NCBI GenBank assembly: GCA_036365515.1 | Contig: CM070873.1 | Location: 68,631,529 to 68,695,528 of the forward strand | DNA length: 64,000 bases | Reading direction: 5' to 3' | Origin: Torymus aiolomorphi | Lineage: Eukaryota; Arthropoda; Insecta; Hymenoptera; Torymidae | Part shown: positions 52,901-61,430 of the stretch, piece after piece | How positions within the stretch are numbered: position 1 is the first letter of the stretch | Layout: every line of letters starts with the position of its first letter | Translations under genes and position numbers: made by a program | The notes under the pieces: generated by a model | Told to the model about the DNA's origin: nothing | The model's database searches: none | Seen by the model: the letters and a program-made list of their open reading frames with translations, nothing else

Positions 52901-53562
52901 GTGAATCAATGACACACGCTCGCTCCATTGATGAAGTATCGGTTGGGCAGTTTCTTTTCAACGATTTGAATAACGAAATGAGGTAGCTCAATGGGGGAGC
53001 AAATGAAGCTCGGCATTTGCATGCGGGAGATTTATGGCTTAATCAATTTTCAAAGTGTTTACGATCGGGGATTGAATTTGGAGAATAAACACTTGTTAAA
53101 CTGTATAGGTTAGATATGCTCCCTTTTTAAAGGAATTGTTGGTAATATATTATATACATTTTTTTTAAATTAACATATTAATATGAAAATTCCCCTTTTC
53201 GCTTAGTCAACAATATTTGTTTGACCTTAGTAAATTTCCTATACCTTCCGTATAAAAAAAAACACATTCAATTTATAGCCAATATTCCACTTATTACCAT
53301 TTGCAGCAACCACCTCGCAAGCCAACTATTTTTTCATCGAGCTAATTCGATTAACACAGCGCATGCACAGGAATTTTTTTCTCCCAGCTGCGCGCATTAC
53401 ATAGCGAGGGTGGCGCAGACGAAAAGGAATTCCAGATAGGCACGAAGTAGAAGGAGAGAGTACTTACGACAATGCGATTGGGGGTGACGTCGAGTGGCCG
53501 CGCGCCGAGCACGGGGGTGGCTGGAGCGCTGCCTCTTCTGCATGCCTTCTCGTATGAAGTGT
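26308..53562 (-). CDS. raskol: Ras GTPase-activating protein, SynGAP/DAB2IP family (raskol orthologue), partial at 5'
   Basis: Spliced exons (minus): [further 5' exons outside], 53562-53468, 37528-37224, 35779-35493, 34087-33755, 32826-32422, 31679-31513, 31002-29314, 28979-28855, 26680-26308. All junctions are GT/AG and the frame is continuous: 1,259 residues from the first listed exon. Order is a basic RTKSV segment, PH, C2, RasGAP, a long disordered region, then a coiled coil, as in SYNGAP1, DAB2IP and RASAL2. The protein speeds GTP hydrolysis by Ras/Rap at the inner face of the plasma membrane. The Arg finger (FRGNSLATK, Arg codon 32806-32804) and the [12 protein letters not shown] motif are intact, so activity is expected. 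Fly raskol acts in border-cell migration; that role is known for the orthologue only. An exon at 40630-40442 offers an alternative start. Confidence 0.95.
28855..28979 (-). CDS. raskol: RasGAP (raskol) coiled-coil exon
   Basis: 125 bp, phase 0 in, phase 2 out; acceptor ATTCCAG, donor GTACTA, which deviates slightly from consensus. It encodes [20 protein letters not shown] and ends KMKSIIS. Heptad-spaced hydrophobic residues make it the first half of the coiled coil. The MKSIISRL junction with the last exon is conserved in the family. Confidence 0.93.
28980..29313 (-). other. RasGAP gene intron (334 bp)
   Basis: Bounded by GTAACG donor and TTCCAG acceptor. AT-rich; nothing else is seen. The larger intron 26681-28854 (2.17 kb) is likewise AT-rich without recognisable elements. 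Confidence 0.85.
29314..31002 (-). CDS. raskol: RasGAP (raskol) large C-terminal exon, disordered region
   Basis: 1,689 bp, exactly 563 codons, phase 0 at both ends. It opens [20 protein letters not shown] then [12 protein letters not shown], the conserved block that follows the GAP domain in DAB2IP/SynGAP. The rest is rich in Ser, Asn, Gln and His, with a Gln/His tract encoded around 30452-30400. A conserved FANPVYHME motif (NPVY codons 29679-29668) has the NPxY form bound by PTB domains and matches an NPVY motif in DAB2IP. Several Ser/Pro and RRxS sites near the end ([16 protein letters not shown]) look like kinase or 14-3-3 targets; that is inference. The 221-residue plus-strand frame opposite is a shadow. 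Confidence 0.95.
31513..31679 (-). CDS. raskol: RasGAP (raskol) exon: end of GAP domain
   Basis: 167 bp; acceptor TCTTGCAG, donor GTGAGT. It encodes [20 protein letters not shown] then [18 protein letters not shown] and ends KTFLQLIS. This aligns along its length with the last helices of the SynGAP/DAB2IP GAP domain. The following 31003-31512 intron holds nothing notable; the preceding intron carries a (GA)n tract at about 31720-31765. Confidence 0.95.
32422..32826 (-). CDS. raskol: RasGAP (raskol) exon: catalytic core of the GAP domain
   Basis: 405 bp; acceptor TCTTACAG, donor GTGAGT. It begins [20 protein letters not shown], where Arg (codon 32806-32804) is the catalytic finger that enters the Ras active site. 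The [16 protein letters not shown] motif (about 32485-32440) holds the Arg that stabilises the finger loop. Every residue I can check for RasGAP activity is present. Length is typical; a short GGDCEVDP segment matches CEVDP of DAB2IP. Confidence 0.96.
33016..33568. mobile_element. MITE-like inverted-repeat element in a RasGAP intron
   Basis: Arms of about 57 bp: GGGGGAGGTATTTTATCAGA at the left end and TCTGATAAAATACCTCCCCC at the right, continuing through GTTAGATGGGTATTTTCTCAGAAA with one or two mismatches. The interior of about 430 bp is AT-rich and noncoding. It lies wholly in intron 32827-33754. Confidence 0.75.
33755..34087 (-). CDS. raskol: RasGAP (raskol) exon: end of C2 and start of GAP domain
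   Basis: 333 bp; acceptor TTCGCACAG, donor GTAAGT. It encodes [20 protein letters not shown], the end of the C2 domain with the conserved EKWYPVV strand, then [20 protein letters not shown] and [20 protein letters not shown], the first GAP helices. C2 here is needed for RapGAP activity and membrane contact in SynGAP; this is known for that relative. Confidence 0.95.
35493..35779 (-). CDS. raskol: RasGAP (raskol) exon: end of PH and start of C2 domain
   Basis: 287 bp; acceptor CGACACAG, donor GTGAGT. It encodes [20 protein letters not shown], closing the PH module, then [37 protein letters not shown] and [18 protein letters not shown], the C2 beta-strands. It shows the family's typical lack of the full set of calcium-binding Asp residues. 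An alternate +1 frame over the same bases is a shadow. Neighbouring introns (34088-35492, 35780-37223) hold no recognisable genes. Confidence 0.95.
37224..37528 (-). CDS. raskol: RasGAP (raskol) exon: basic linker and PH domain
   Basis: 305 bp; acceptor CCTCACAG, donor GTCAGT. It starts [20 protein letters not shown] then [10 protein letters not shown], a very basic stretch likely to contact phospholipid, and then SRSHESLL, a Ser-phosphorylation-like motif conserved in DAB2IP. The PH strands end [15 protein letters not shown]. Phase 0 at its start lets it join either 53468 or 40442, the branch point of the two isoforms. Confidence 0.95.
37529..40441 (-). other. RasGAP intron 5' of the PH exon
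   Basis: 2.9 kb between the PH exon and the alternative first exon. 38360-38900 is a CpG-rich patch with short Arg-rich frames that I do not accept as coding. The rest is AT-rich. No repeats of note were seen. Confidence 0.6.
40442..40630 (-). CDS. raskol: Probable alternative first coding exon of the RasGAP gene
   Basis: The ATG at 40630-40628 opens [13 protein letters not shown] followed by an Arg-rich block ([16 protein letters not shown]) and ends [12 protein letters not shown] at a GTAATT donor, phase 0. This fits the phase-0 exon at 37528 exactly, giving 63 + 1,227 = 1,290 residues. The start Met is in a mediocre context (CAC before ATG). The three Cys within the first seven residues, next to basic residues, look like a palmitoylation site. 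An Arg-rich start also occurs in human DAB2IP isoforms. GC-rich third positions match the other exons and contrast with flanking intron. Not proven without transcripts. Confidence 0.68.
40631..43900. promoter_or_regulatory. CpG-rich region upstream of the alternative first exon
   Basis: From about 41700 to 43860 the DNA is strongly CpG-rich with several ACGCGCG/CGCGCG runs. It lies 1-3 kb upstream (minus sense) of the ATG at 40630, the position expected for a promoter and 5' untranslated exon of the short isoform. Long frames on both strands here (for example minus 42945-42316) are low-complexity and lack splice-bounded structure. No TATA or initiator is convincing. Confidence 0.35.
43901..45593. 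other. Intron DNA, CpG-poor to AT-rich
   Basis: Part of the 15.9-kb intron 37529-53467. It shifts from mixed composition to strongly AT-rich after 44760. No element is recognised. Confidence 0.6.
45594..45666 (+). tRNA. tRNA-Arg (anticodon TCG)
   Basis: Full 73-nt cloverleaf. The 7-bp acceptor stem GACCGTG (45594-45600) pairs with CACGGTC (45659-45665), with discriminator G at 45666. The anticodon stem TCGGA/TCCGA surrounds loop CTTCGGA, giving anticodon TCG at 45627-45629, which decodes CGA and CGG. Internal A box TGGCCTAATGG (45601-45611) and B box GGTTCGAGTCC (45645-45655) are intact, and a 17-base T run follows at 45672-45688 as Pol III terminator. No intron and no encoded CCA, as usual for eukaryotes. 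It lies in, and antisense to, the long RasGAP intron. Confidence 0.97.
45672..45688 (+). terminator. Pol III oligo-T terminator of tRNA-Arg
   Basis: Seventeen consecutive T starting six bases after the tRNA 3' end; much longer than the four needed. Confidence 0.9.
45689..46440. other. AT-rich intron DNA
   Basis: No coding-like or repeat structure seen up to the CT microsatellite. Confidence 0.6.
46446..46486. repeat. (TC)n microsatellite
   Basis: About 41 bp pure repeat inside a CpG-rich patch (46260-46870). The 210-residue plus-strand frame across it is not coding-like. Confidence 0.95.
46911..46969. repeat. (GA)n microsatellite
   Basis: About 59 bp of pure GA. Confidence 0.97.
47025..47261. 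mobile_element. Palindromic MITE with TA flanks
   Basis: Ends CACTGAGAAAAAT and ATTTTTCTCAGTG are flanked by TA on both sides, as expected for Tc1/mariner-type insertion. Arms extend about 95 bp (GTATTAAAAATTACTATAAT, then TATAGGAACG) with few mismatches. Noncoding; about 235 bp. Confidence 0.85.
47262..53467. other. Rest of the 15.9-kb RasGAP intron
   Basis: Alternating AT-rich stretches and CpG-rich patches (47700-48250, 48690-49350, 49950-50480, 52100-52850), with short GA/CT tracts and a (GTG)n run at about 48920. Frames of 100-180 residues exist in the CpG patches but show low-complexity Arg/Ser/His bias, no homology I recognise and no exon boundaries in phase. Patches may be enhancers or unrecognised untranslated exons. 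Confidence 0.5.
53468..53562 (-). CDS. raskol: RasGAP (raskol) exon: conserved N-terminal segment of the long isoform
   Basis: 95 bp; acceptor CTGTTTCAG at 53564-53563, donor GTAAGT at 53467. Read with one base from the preceding exon it encodes [20 protein letters not shown] then [22 protein letters not shown] and TP.RIVNFFSK are landmarks of this family just before the PH domain; the first is a probable phosphorylation/14-3-3 site. It joins 37528 in phase 0. The upstream exon supplying the first base was not found within the window. Confidence 0.9.
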
Positions 53563-56500
53563 CTGAAACAGGTGAAAGAGAAGAGAGATATGAAATATAA
53601 GCTCTCGGTGGTGGTATTTTTTTTCTTTCATTTTCGGTTCGCGAAAGATGAGGTTTTTCCTTTCATTTTAGTGCTTGGGTGTAGGCTGGATGGTGGTTGT
53701 TGAGTTGTTTGTAGGGAAATGAGGTGCGCTTTGCGGTGGGAAAAATTAATGTAATGATGAGTAATATTGTATGTGGGACTATTGATAATTGTTAAGTGTT
53801 GTTGTGGTTTTCTGTATGAATCTGAAGTTTGCGTTGTTGGAATGCAACGAAATAATTTTTTACAATTTATTAAAGTTATTAAACAACGAAAATTTTATCT
53901 AAGTCTTTATTATAAAGTTATTTTATTACACTATAAAACGCGAAATCTATACGCAAAATTAGTATTAATTATAGTATAAACTTGAAGCAAAATGAACTTT
54001 TTTTTTATTTCGTTGCACTCCAACGCGGTGAACTTTAGACCTATTTTTCTGTAGCAAGTGTCTGCAACTAATTTCTAGATTAGAAATGGCTGCAAAAGGC
54101 TTGAAATATAGAACCCAAACTTTTGTTTTGTGAAAACTTTACCGCACGAATCAAAATAAAGGGTTTTACCAGAAAACTCAAGCCGAAGCTAAGCCTTAGC
54201 TTTTTTTTCGAACTAACCGTTAAAATAAATAACACCTGACAAAAAACCCATGCTTTATGATGTCGTCCCAATTCTTTTCCACCTCGTCGAACATTTTTAC
54301 CTTCTTGTTAATTTCTATTGAATTATGTTTACTTAGGGGTGTGCACTTAGGGTTAAAAAACAGCAGCAGCAGCAGGCCCCCCAAAAGCAGCTCTCCAAAA
54401 AACTGAGAAAATTTATGTCACCCCTCCCTCCCCCCTTAATTTTTACTTTACGAGGTTCCGCAGGATTTTCCGTGGTCACTAAACAACAGCACAATTTTGG
54501 TTCCCATATGAACCACCGCCGAAAAAAGTCGAGGCGACGAGGTGCAAAGTGGGCCGTGTCACAATAAAAAATCACCGACGCATCGAAATCCTATCCCCGC
54601 TCGCCTATTCTCACGCCTTGCGCGCACCCTATACAGACGTGCGAGCGAAAAAAAAGAGAAACGCGGAAAATTGAAAAGTGACGAGGTGTCGGCGAGGCGA
54701 GTTACAGGGAGAAAGAGAGAGATGAGCTGGCGGATAAAGAGGGTGAGAAAAAAAGAGAGGGAGAATGGAGAGCAGACCGAGCGGTGGTCGAGATTGCGGG
54801 TATGCCTATAGGATTAAGTGAGAAAGAGAGATTGTTGAAAAATGTAGCTGATATTTTTCATTTTTATTTGTGTAATAGGAGTATTATGTTAAGGAGTATC
54901 ACATATGCTTAACCCTTAGGTAAAAAAATTATAGTAATTTATTTTTTTAATAACACACAGAGAATAATATATATAGGATAACATTTAAATATATTACATT
55001 CTAAATTATTAGTAAAAAATGAGTTAATCGACAAAAATGAAATTACTAACTTATGAACATAACAAACAGTACAGCATTAAAAATAATATAAAGTCAAATC
55101 TCACGAGGTGAATCTTCACTTAAAGAATAAGCAAGCGACCCCAAAAAACGCCAGAAGAAAGTTAAAAAGAAGCGAGAGAAAAGAAAAATACTCGTAATTT
55201 CTCGGCTCCGTCGCAATAACTCAGCGCCTTTGCGCATTCCCCAACGGTTCGCCTCTAATCGGGCGTGACTTTCTCGTCATACAATGCAGTAGTAGCAGCG
55301 CCGGCCGCGCATTTGGCGCACGAACGGTCGCCGACCAAAACGCACTACTACGCACACATGCACTCCCTATACACGCGTGAAAAGAAGAAAAAGGTACAAG
55401 CCGAAAACGTGTATAAGATCCTCGACTATATATACCGAGGACGGAGGAAGGGATTAAGTCGGTGATTTAGAGGAAGCGCCCGCGGGCTAAGACCATTAAA
55501 GTGTAATACGCCGGTCGATCCGGCGATGAGCGTGGCGACGATTTTATCGGTGTAATACAGCGCGGAATGAGCTACTGCTGTATAGCAGCGAGAGCGTGCG
55601 GATCTAATAATGGCGATTGACGACGGCGTGTGCCGCACTGCGGCAGTTTTTCTTCGAGTGTACGTCGGGAAGTTCGTTTGCAGCGAGAGATCGTGGCGAA
55701 GAGATTGCAGCGGGTTGAGACGGGGGGGTAGATGGAATTTTACGGAAGCTTTTTGATGTGTATATTTTAAGAGCGATGTTTTGGATATAGCTGTGAATGG
55801 TTAATCTAGGTAGAACTTGTCTTGTTACAACTTTTGATGAGAATTTAAAAATTCGTACTGTACGACGTATAGCGAATACTTCGAACCAAAATACCACGCA
55901 ACAGACAGTTAAAACTCTACTCCAGGCTCGAAATCGCCGATACTTTTCACCCTCCCGTAAACAACGCAGAGGCCCCCTACGAACACTAGCGCGCGTAACT
56001 CTCTCAAACTCGAGGCAAAACACGGGGCCAGTATCTCGACTTTTTCACATTTCTCGTCTCTCTCTGCTGGACACACACGTATATCTACAACCAGCAGTGT
56101 ACGCGTCTCCTTAGTCAAAACGTCTCTCCCCCATTGTTGGTCACGACCCCCTCCTCTCTTTCTCTCCAACAGCTCCCGGCGGGAGACAATGCTCGCACGG
56201 CTCTCAAAGGGAAAAAGGCGCGCGTGTAATATCGATGGCCCGCGCTTTTCTGTATATACATATGTATATATGCAAGTGTGGCGTGCGTCTCCGCGGGAAA
56301 CGCGTTCACCGGGCTTTTGTCGCGAAGCTGCTGTAGCAGCAACAGTAAGGTATATTCTCCGGGACCGATGAATGGCGAAAATTTTAGTTTTCTTCTCGCT
56401 CATGCGCTCTCGCCACCGCTGCGAGAGACAACGAGGCTGTAATGGCTTGCGGTTTAGCGTGAGAGAGGGAAAGAGAGAGTAGTCTTGAAGGCGCGAGCGA

Positions 56501-58065
56501 GTGCTTTTGTGCAATGGGGGTATTCGAATGCAAGGCTACTTTTCATTATTTTTCGCCTTGTTTGTAGCTAATGGCGCGCGGTCTATAAGTGAATGGCAGA
56601 GACGGAGGGAAAGAGAGATGAGAGAGTTTAGTGGCCTGAAAAATGTCTTCAGCGCGATATTACGGGGAGGAAATTCTGTTCTTTGATGGGAGAGTGAGAG
56701 TAGTGGTCTTTAGCATAACAGAAAAATTTGTTAGGAGTTCTAATTTCGATTGTTCTGGTGAATGCATAATGCAAGGTCTGTAGCTGGAAAACGACCTAGC
56801 GCTATTTCAGGCTGTTGTGGGAGAAAGGGAAAGGTCTTGTGTGCACTTTAAACTTTGAATATTATTTTAATGTTTAAGCTATATATATAGTTGCATTTTG
56901 AATAATTAAAAGCACCATTTATGCAAAAAAATGTTACATACCAAAAAAAGCATTAAAATTTTGACTTACGTTTAGTGAACTGTAATAAACATCTTTTTAA
57001 AATTAAAAATGATTTACAATCTTAATACACATCCTGTTATATAACGAAAACAAACACCAAAAAAGTCTAAACCATTCCCGCAGCTACCTAAAAAAACGTC
57101 CACCAAGAAACCCAAACTCCAGGTATAAAAACAATATCCCTCTCGGACAAGTGTCAGAAACCATCCACCTTAAAAAAAAAGAAAACACGTTGGCCACACT
57201 ATTCAGAAAAGTCCGTTACGCGTGCGCGACCGCGATTACCGCCCCCGCAGTGCGAAGAAAAGCCGTCGGGGTCAAGCCTCCGTTCAGAGCTGCATAACAT
57301 TTAAATGGCCATTTCTGTAGCCTCGAGCTGCTTCGACACCAATTTGTCTGCAGCCCGTCTGTTCCTCGGCCGGGTATACCTACATATACACACTTAGTTT
57401 CTGTCCGTATCGTGTTTTCTTTGGCGGCTTTCGGTCTGGCTTTGTTTAGTAGGTTACTGGTTTCTTAACAAGTGCGCGTGTGCTTGCTTAGTGTGCAGTT
57501 TTAACGATGATGCAAATGATTACGGAACATACGCTTTTATCTTTATTTGAAATGTTTCAAAAATTAATACGTATACTGCAATCATTACTTAATTTACCGT
57601 CTTTATATTACAATTATACTTCTTTATCTCTTCCTACAGTTCACTTTCCTACACCGACATCCATAGAATTTTACACTCGACCCCACACTCCTCCACATTT
57701 CTTTTGCCCGAACTCGACCCATCCCCCAAAATTTTAATCCGAGCCGCAGAGTTCCCCCCTCCGTCAGCTCACAATTGGAAACCGCCACACGTGGAACGAC
57801 GACACCGGAGCGCGTTCGTTCTTTAACGTTATATTATTCGCCACCGCACGTGCGAGTCCTCGTGCAGACGCTCGTTACGTATATAACCGTGCGGCGGCTG
57901 CGCATTCCAGAGGCGTCTCTGCCCGCGTTGTCGCCGGAATTACGCAAGCGTGCGAGTGCGAGAAATTTGCGACTAATGAGAATGGGGAGATTGGTTTTTG
58001 TGTGTGCGTGTGTACATGTCAGGGTTTGCAGGGGTCTGATTGGTTGATTAAAAATTTTAATTTGG
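53563..58065. other. Noncoding DNA upstream of the last visible RasGAP exon, probably intron
   Basis: CpG-rich patches at 54540-54800, 55240-55700, 55960-56520 and 57170-57960 alternate with AT-rich DNA. The 201-residue minus-strand frame at 56514-55909 and others in these patches lack known motifs. No exon ending in phase 1 with a convincing donor was recognised, so the long isoform likely starts beyond 64 kb. Confidence 0.5.
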
Positions 58066-58662
58066 TACACGGAGAGAAAAATTTCAGTAAAAATTACAAA
58101 AAGTTCGGCAATTTTTACTGAACTTTTCCGTACTGTGGTAACAGACTACCAAAATGAGCGGATTTACTTGACTTTCTATACATTTTATAGAATTTTCAGT
58201 AAAAATTACCGAACTGTTCAGTAACTTTTAAGAGAAGGTTTAGAAGTTTTCGTATAAAAGTAACGGTACTGAATATACAAGTTCCAGAATTTGATGATGC
58301 ATATGTCTCTGTAGGTAAATGGTTAGTGTGCCCGACTGCTATGCTGAGGACCCAGGTTCAAATCTCGATGCCACCGAAAATTTTTTAATTTCTTTATTTC
58401 ATTTATTCTTGTCTTAAATTATTATTTCCTTAATAAAATTCAACTTTAAATAATTAATAAATGTTTAAAATATAAATAAATGTTGTTATTCGGATCTCCC
58501 GAAAGGGGGAGTCCGAGTCCATTTTTTTCAGTGCATATTAGAAAATTACCGAACTGTTCTGTAAAATTTACAAAAATGTCAGTCTGTTACCGTAGTACGG
58601 TGAAGTTCGGTAAAAATTATGGAACTTTTTGTAATTCTTACTGAAAATTTTCTCTCCGTGTA
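58066..58662. mobile_element. TA-flanked inverted-repeat element with a tRNA-like core
   Basis: Termini CACGGAGAGAAAA (58068) and TTTTCTCTCCGTG (to 58660) lie between TA dinucleotides. Arms of about 100 bp repeat TCAGTAAAAATTAC and AAAGTTCGG motifs. At about 58311-58378 (plus) lies tRNA-like text: an A-box-like TAGGTAAATGG (58312-58322), CGACTGCTA as in a tRNA-Ser(GCT) anticodon loop, and a B-box GGTTCAAATCT (58355-58365), followed by a T run. Stems are too poor for a working tRNA. It is a MITE that captured, or was built with, a tRNA-derived promoter. Confidence 0.75.
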
Positions 58663-59140
58663 TGGGGTGGAGCGCCGTAATTATTGCAAGGGTAGAGGCT
58701 GTTCGCGTTGTTGTAATTTGATTTTGGCTTGATTAAACGAAAAGAACGGTTCGTATTAAAAAATATTAATTGTGTTGATTTCATATAAGATAATATTTTA
58801 TTTTAACAGTATATACTTAGTTGAATCATCATTTGATGTCGTGGTGACAAATGTTTGCAATATAATCAGATAATAAACAATTTACTCATTATAAATATAT
58901 TTTCGATTGCGTAATTTTTGTTTCATATGTACATCATGACACATTTTACATCGTTACGAAATTTATAAATTATTAATTTGACAAATGTGAACAACGTCTT
59001 AAAGTATTTCCCTTCTAACCACTGCACCAGCTCACGTCAATCGAACGAGCAGCCTCACATTGTCCCACGTACCTCGGCGCGCCTACCGTCATGCAGCCAT
59101 CCATACACGGCCGCACGACGGTGTGGGGCGCCTTCGCGGC
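58663..59140. other. AT-rich then mixed DNA
   Basis: No gene or repeat recognised before the CT tract. Confidence 0.6.
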
Positions 59141-59176
59141 TCTCTCTCTCTCTCTCTCTCTCTGCCTCTCTTTCTG

Positions 59177-59217
<41 letters not shown>
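59141..59217. repeat. (CT)n microsatellite, interrupted
   Basis: Two CT runs separated by TGCCTCTCTTTCTGTCTC. Frames of Ser-Leu or Arg-Glu across it are repeat translations. Confidence 0.95.
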
Positions 59218-59220
<3 letters not shown>

Positions 59221-60835
59221 CGCAAGACGAAGATTAACGATGTCTTTTATCCGCGCTCTCAAAACTCGCAAGAACACATATATATATATATAGCATAAAA
59301 AAAGCGCCGCCGCCGACGCAGCCGGATAATCGAGATGAATGCTCGCTCCTCGGGAGATAATGCGACGGGAGGTGGAACGGCTCGGGCCGCCGCGCTCTTC
59401 CGGCATTTTTGCGCATCGCTCCTCTCTCTCTCTCTCTCTCGCAAAGTGGACCATACCGACGTGTGCTATTACCGAGTCATTATGCGAGAGAGGGAGGGAT
59501 ATCGAAGGAGTGTATATAAGAGGCAACAGCGATTCGAGGTTGATGGACCGTGGCGAGATCGCGGTCTAATTTTTTCGAGAATCGTCTTTATTAGGGACGA
59601 TGCGGTTCGCTTAATTGTAGGAGGTTAGCGCCGAGGTTAGCGCGTGGTTATGTGAATTGGAGTTGCTGCGAAGGGTATGAAAGGTTCGCGGAATATTTAT
59701 TGAATGATGTATGAGTGCATCGTTTAATATAGCGTTTAATTCTCGTACAGGATGTAGAATTTGTAATTTTTAATTTTACATGTACGGAGTCACTGTAGTT
59801 AAGCAGCTGCCTTGTCATTATAGAAAACGGTGAGTTTTAGATTTAGCTTTTTTATGATTCCTTTGTGTGATGAATTTACAAGACACTAGGTAGGATAATT
59901 TACACGACGCGTGCTTCTTCTAAAGCAAAAACTTTCAGAGTGAAGTGAAATTACATCAACGCTTGTTTATAAAAATTCATAATCGTCGCTCTCGACTCGC
60001 AGGAAACTGAACGAACAGGTGTTCAACAACCGCGCATGCGTTCAACACTGCGTTACGCGTAAATCATTCAAAGTCAAAATTCCCTCGCCTATAACGGTAT
60101 TATACAAATCGTCCTCATCCTAACGAACCTATTCTCCACCTCAAACGCGCAAAAATCTTCAACTTCCTCTCCCGATCTTACATATATCCGTCCATTCATG
60201 TTGCATTCCACGCACGCGTTGAAAAACAAAAGCATAAACCGCGCGATTCCGATTAGCGCTCGCGTGCGCTTATAAAACTGTTTTTCAATCAGCCGGTGCC
60301 GACGCTGCCGGACTTCAATGTCACCGCGACCGTTTGATTCGCAACGCGCGCGCGGCGCTGTTTATACCGCGGAAAACCGGTAATCGCGTTTACTCGCATT
60401 AAGCGCACCTAACGATCCGTGCGCGCACGCATCCAACAGGTGGCACGATCGCGTGTTAAGTTCACGTGTGCGCGCGCGAGCACTGAAGAAGGAAAAAAAA
60501 AGGAGCAACAGCGGCTGCGGCGAGTGATACAGAATCGCAAAGCCGCCGCGGCGCTTAGTCGTCGCGTAACGAGACCGCGCGGCTGACTGGTTAGTCGCGT
60601 TTTGTCGTCTCGCGGATATATAATGATTGCAGGATGCATTAGCCTGTAAAAGTGTAATGGCGCGCGAGGTTTTTTGCGCGGGAGAGTAGTGCGCATGTAT
60701 ATGCTGATAAACTGCAATTAGGCGCTGGGCGATAAGGTGTAGTCATATAGGAAGGTCTTTTTGCAATAAGGAAATATAGTTGCTGCGAATGGCGGGAAAT
60801 GGTTACGCAAGGGTTCTGAATTTCATCAATTAATA
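59218..60835. other. CpG-rich and mixed intron DNA
   Basis: 59300-59640 and 60220-60670 are CpG-rich; the rest is mixed. No splice-bounded coding frame was identified. Confidence 0.5.
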
Positions 60836-61430
60836 ACACAGTCCCACAAAAAAAGAAAAGGTTCTGTACGTTAGATCGGACTATCATATCTCGATGTATT
60901 TTGGCCCCCTAAGTATGACTCCAAGGTCAGAATTCGTCCACCACGTCTGAATTTGGAGATATCATTAGGTATAAGATTTTTGAGATATCTCAAAAAACAA
61001 AGTAAAAACAATTTTTTTGTTAATCTTTTCTACAAAACAATGTAGCATTGTTTGCGCCCTTCAAGACCAACTTTACACCATCCCTCTACAATTTTTTTTC
61101 TCCGAGATCTAAATACCTGAATTTTGTAAACTCACACATATCTCTTAAAATCAAATTCTTTATTTCTATCTCGAAATTTACATATTCAGATCTCCGAGAA
61201 AAAAAATTGTAGAGGGATGGTATAAAGTTGATCTTGAAGGGCGCAAACAATGCTACATTGTTTTGTAGAAAAGATTAACAAAACAATTGTTTTTACTTTG
61301 TTTTTTAAGATATCTCAAAAATCTTGTACCTAATGATATCTCCAAATTCAAACGTGGTGGACGAAATACACCGAGATATGATAGTTCGATCTAAAGTACA
61401 GAACCTTTTCTTTTTTTTGTGGGGCTGTGT
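60836..61430. mobile_element. Fold-back element with about 250-bp arms
   Basis: Ends ACACAGTCCCACAAAAAAAG and CTTTTTTTTGTGGGGCTGTGT. Arms match through TTAGATCGGACTATCATATCTC, AATTTGGAGATATCATTAGG and GTAGAGGGATGG. The left arm carries an extra segment of about 25 bp (CCCCTAAGTATGACTCCAAG) absent on the right. The centre is near 61140. Noncoding; no transposase. Confidence 0.85.

Noticed and set aside
55909..56514. 201-residue minus-strand frame, considered as an upstream RasGAP exon
   Set aside because: No family motif, and no donor in the phase required by the exon at 53562.
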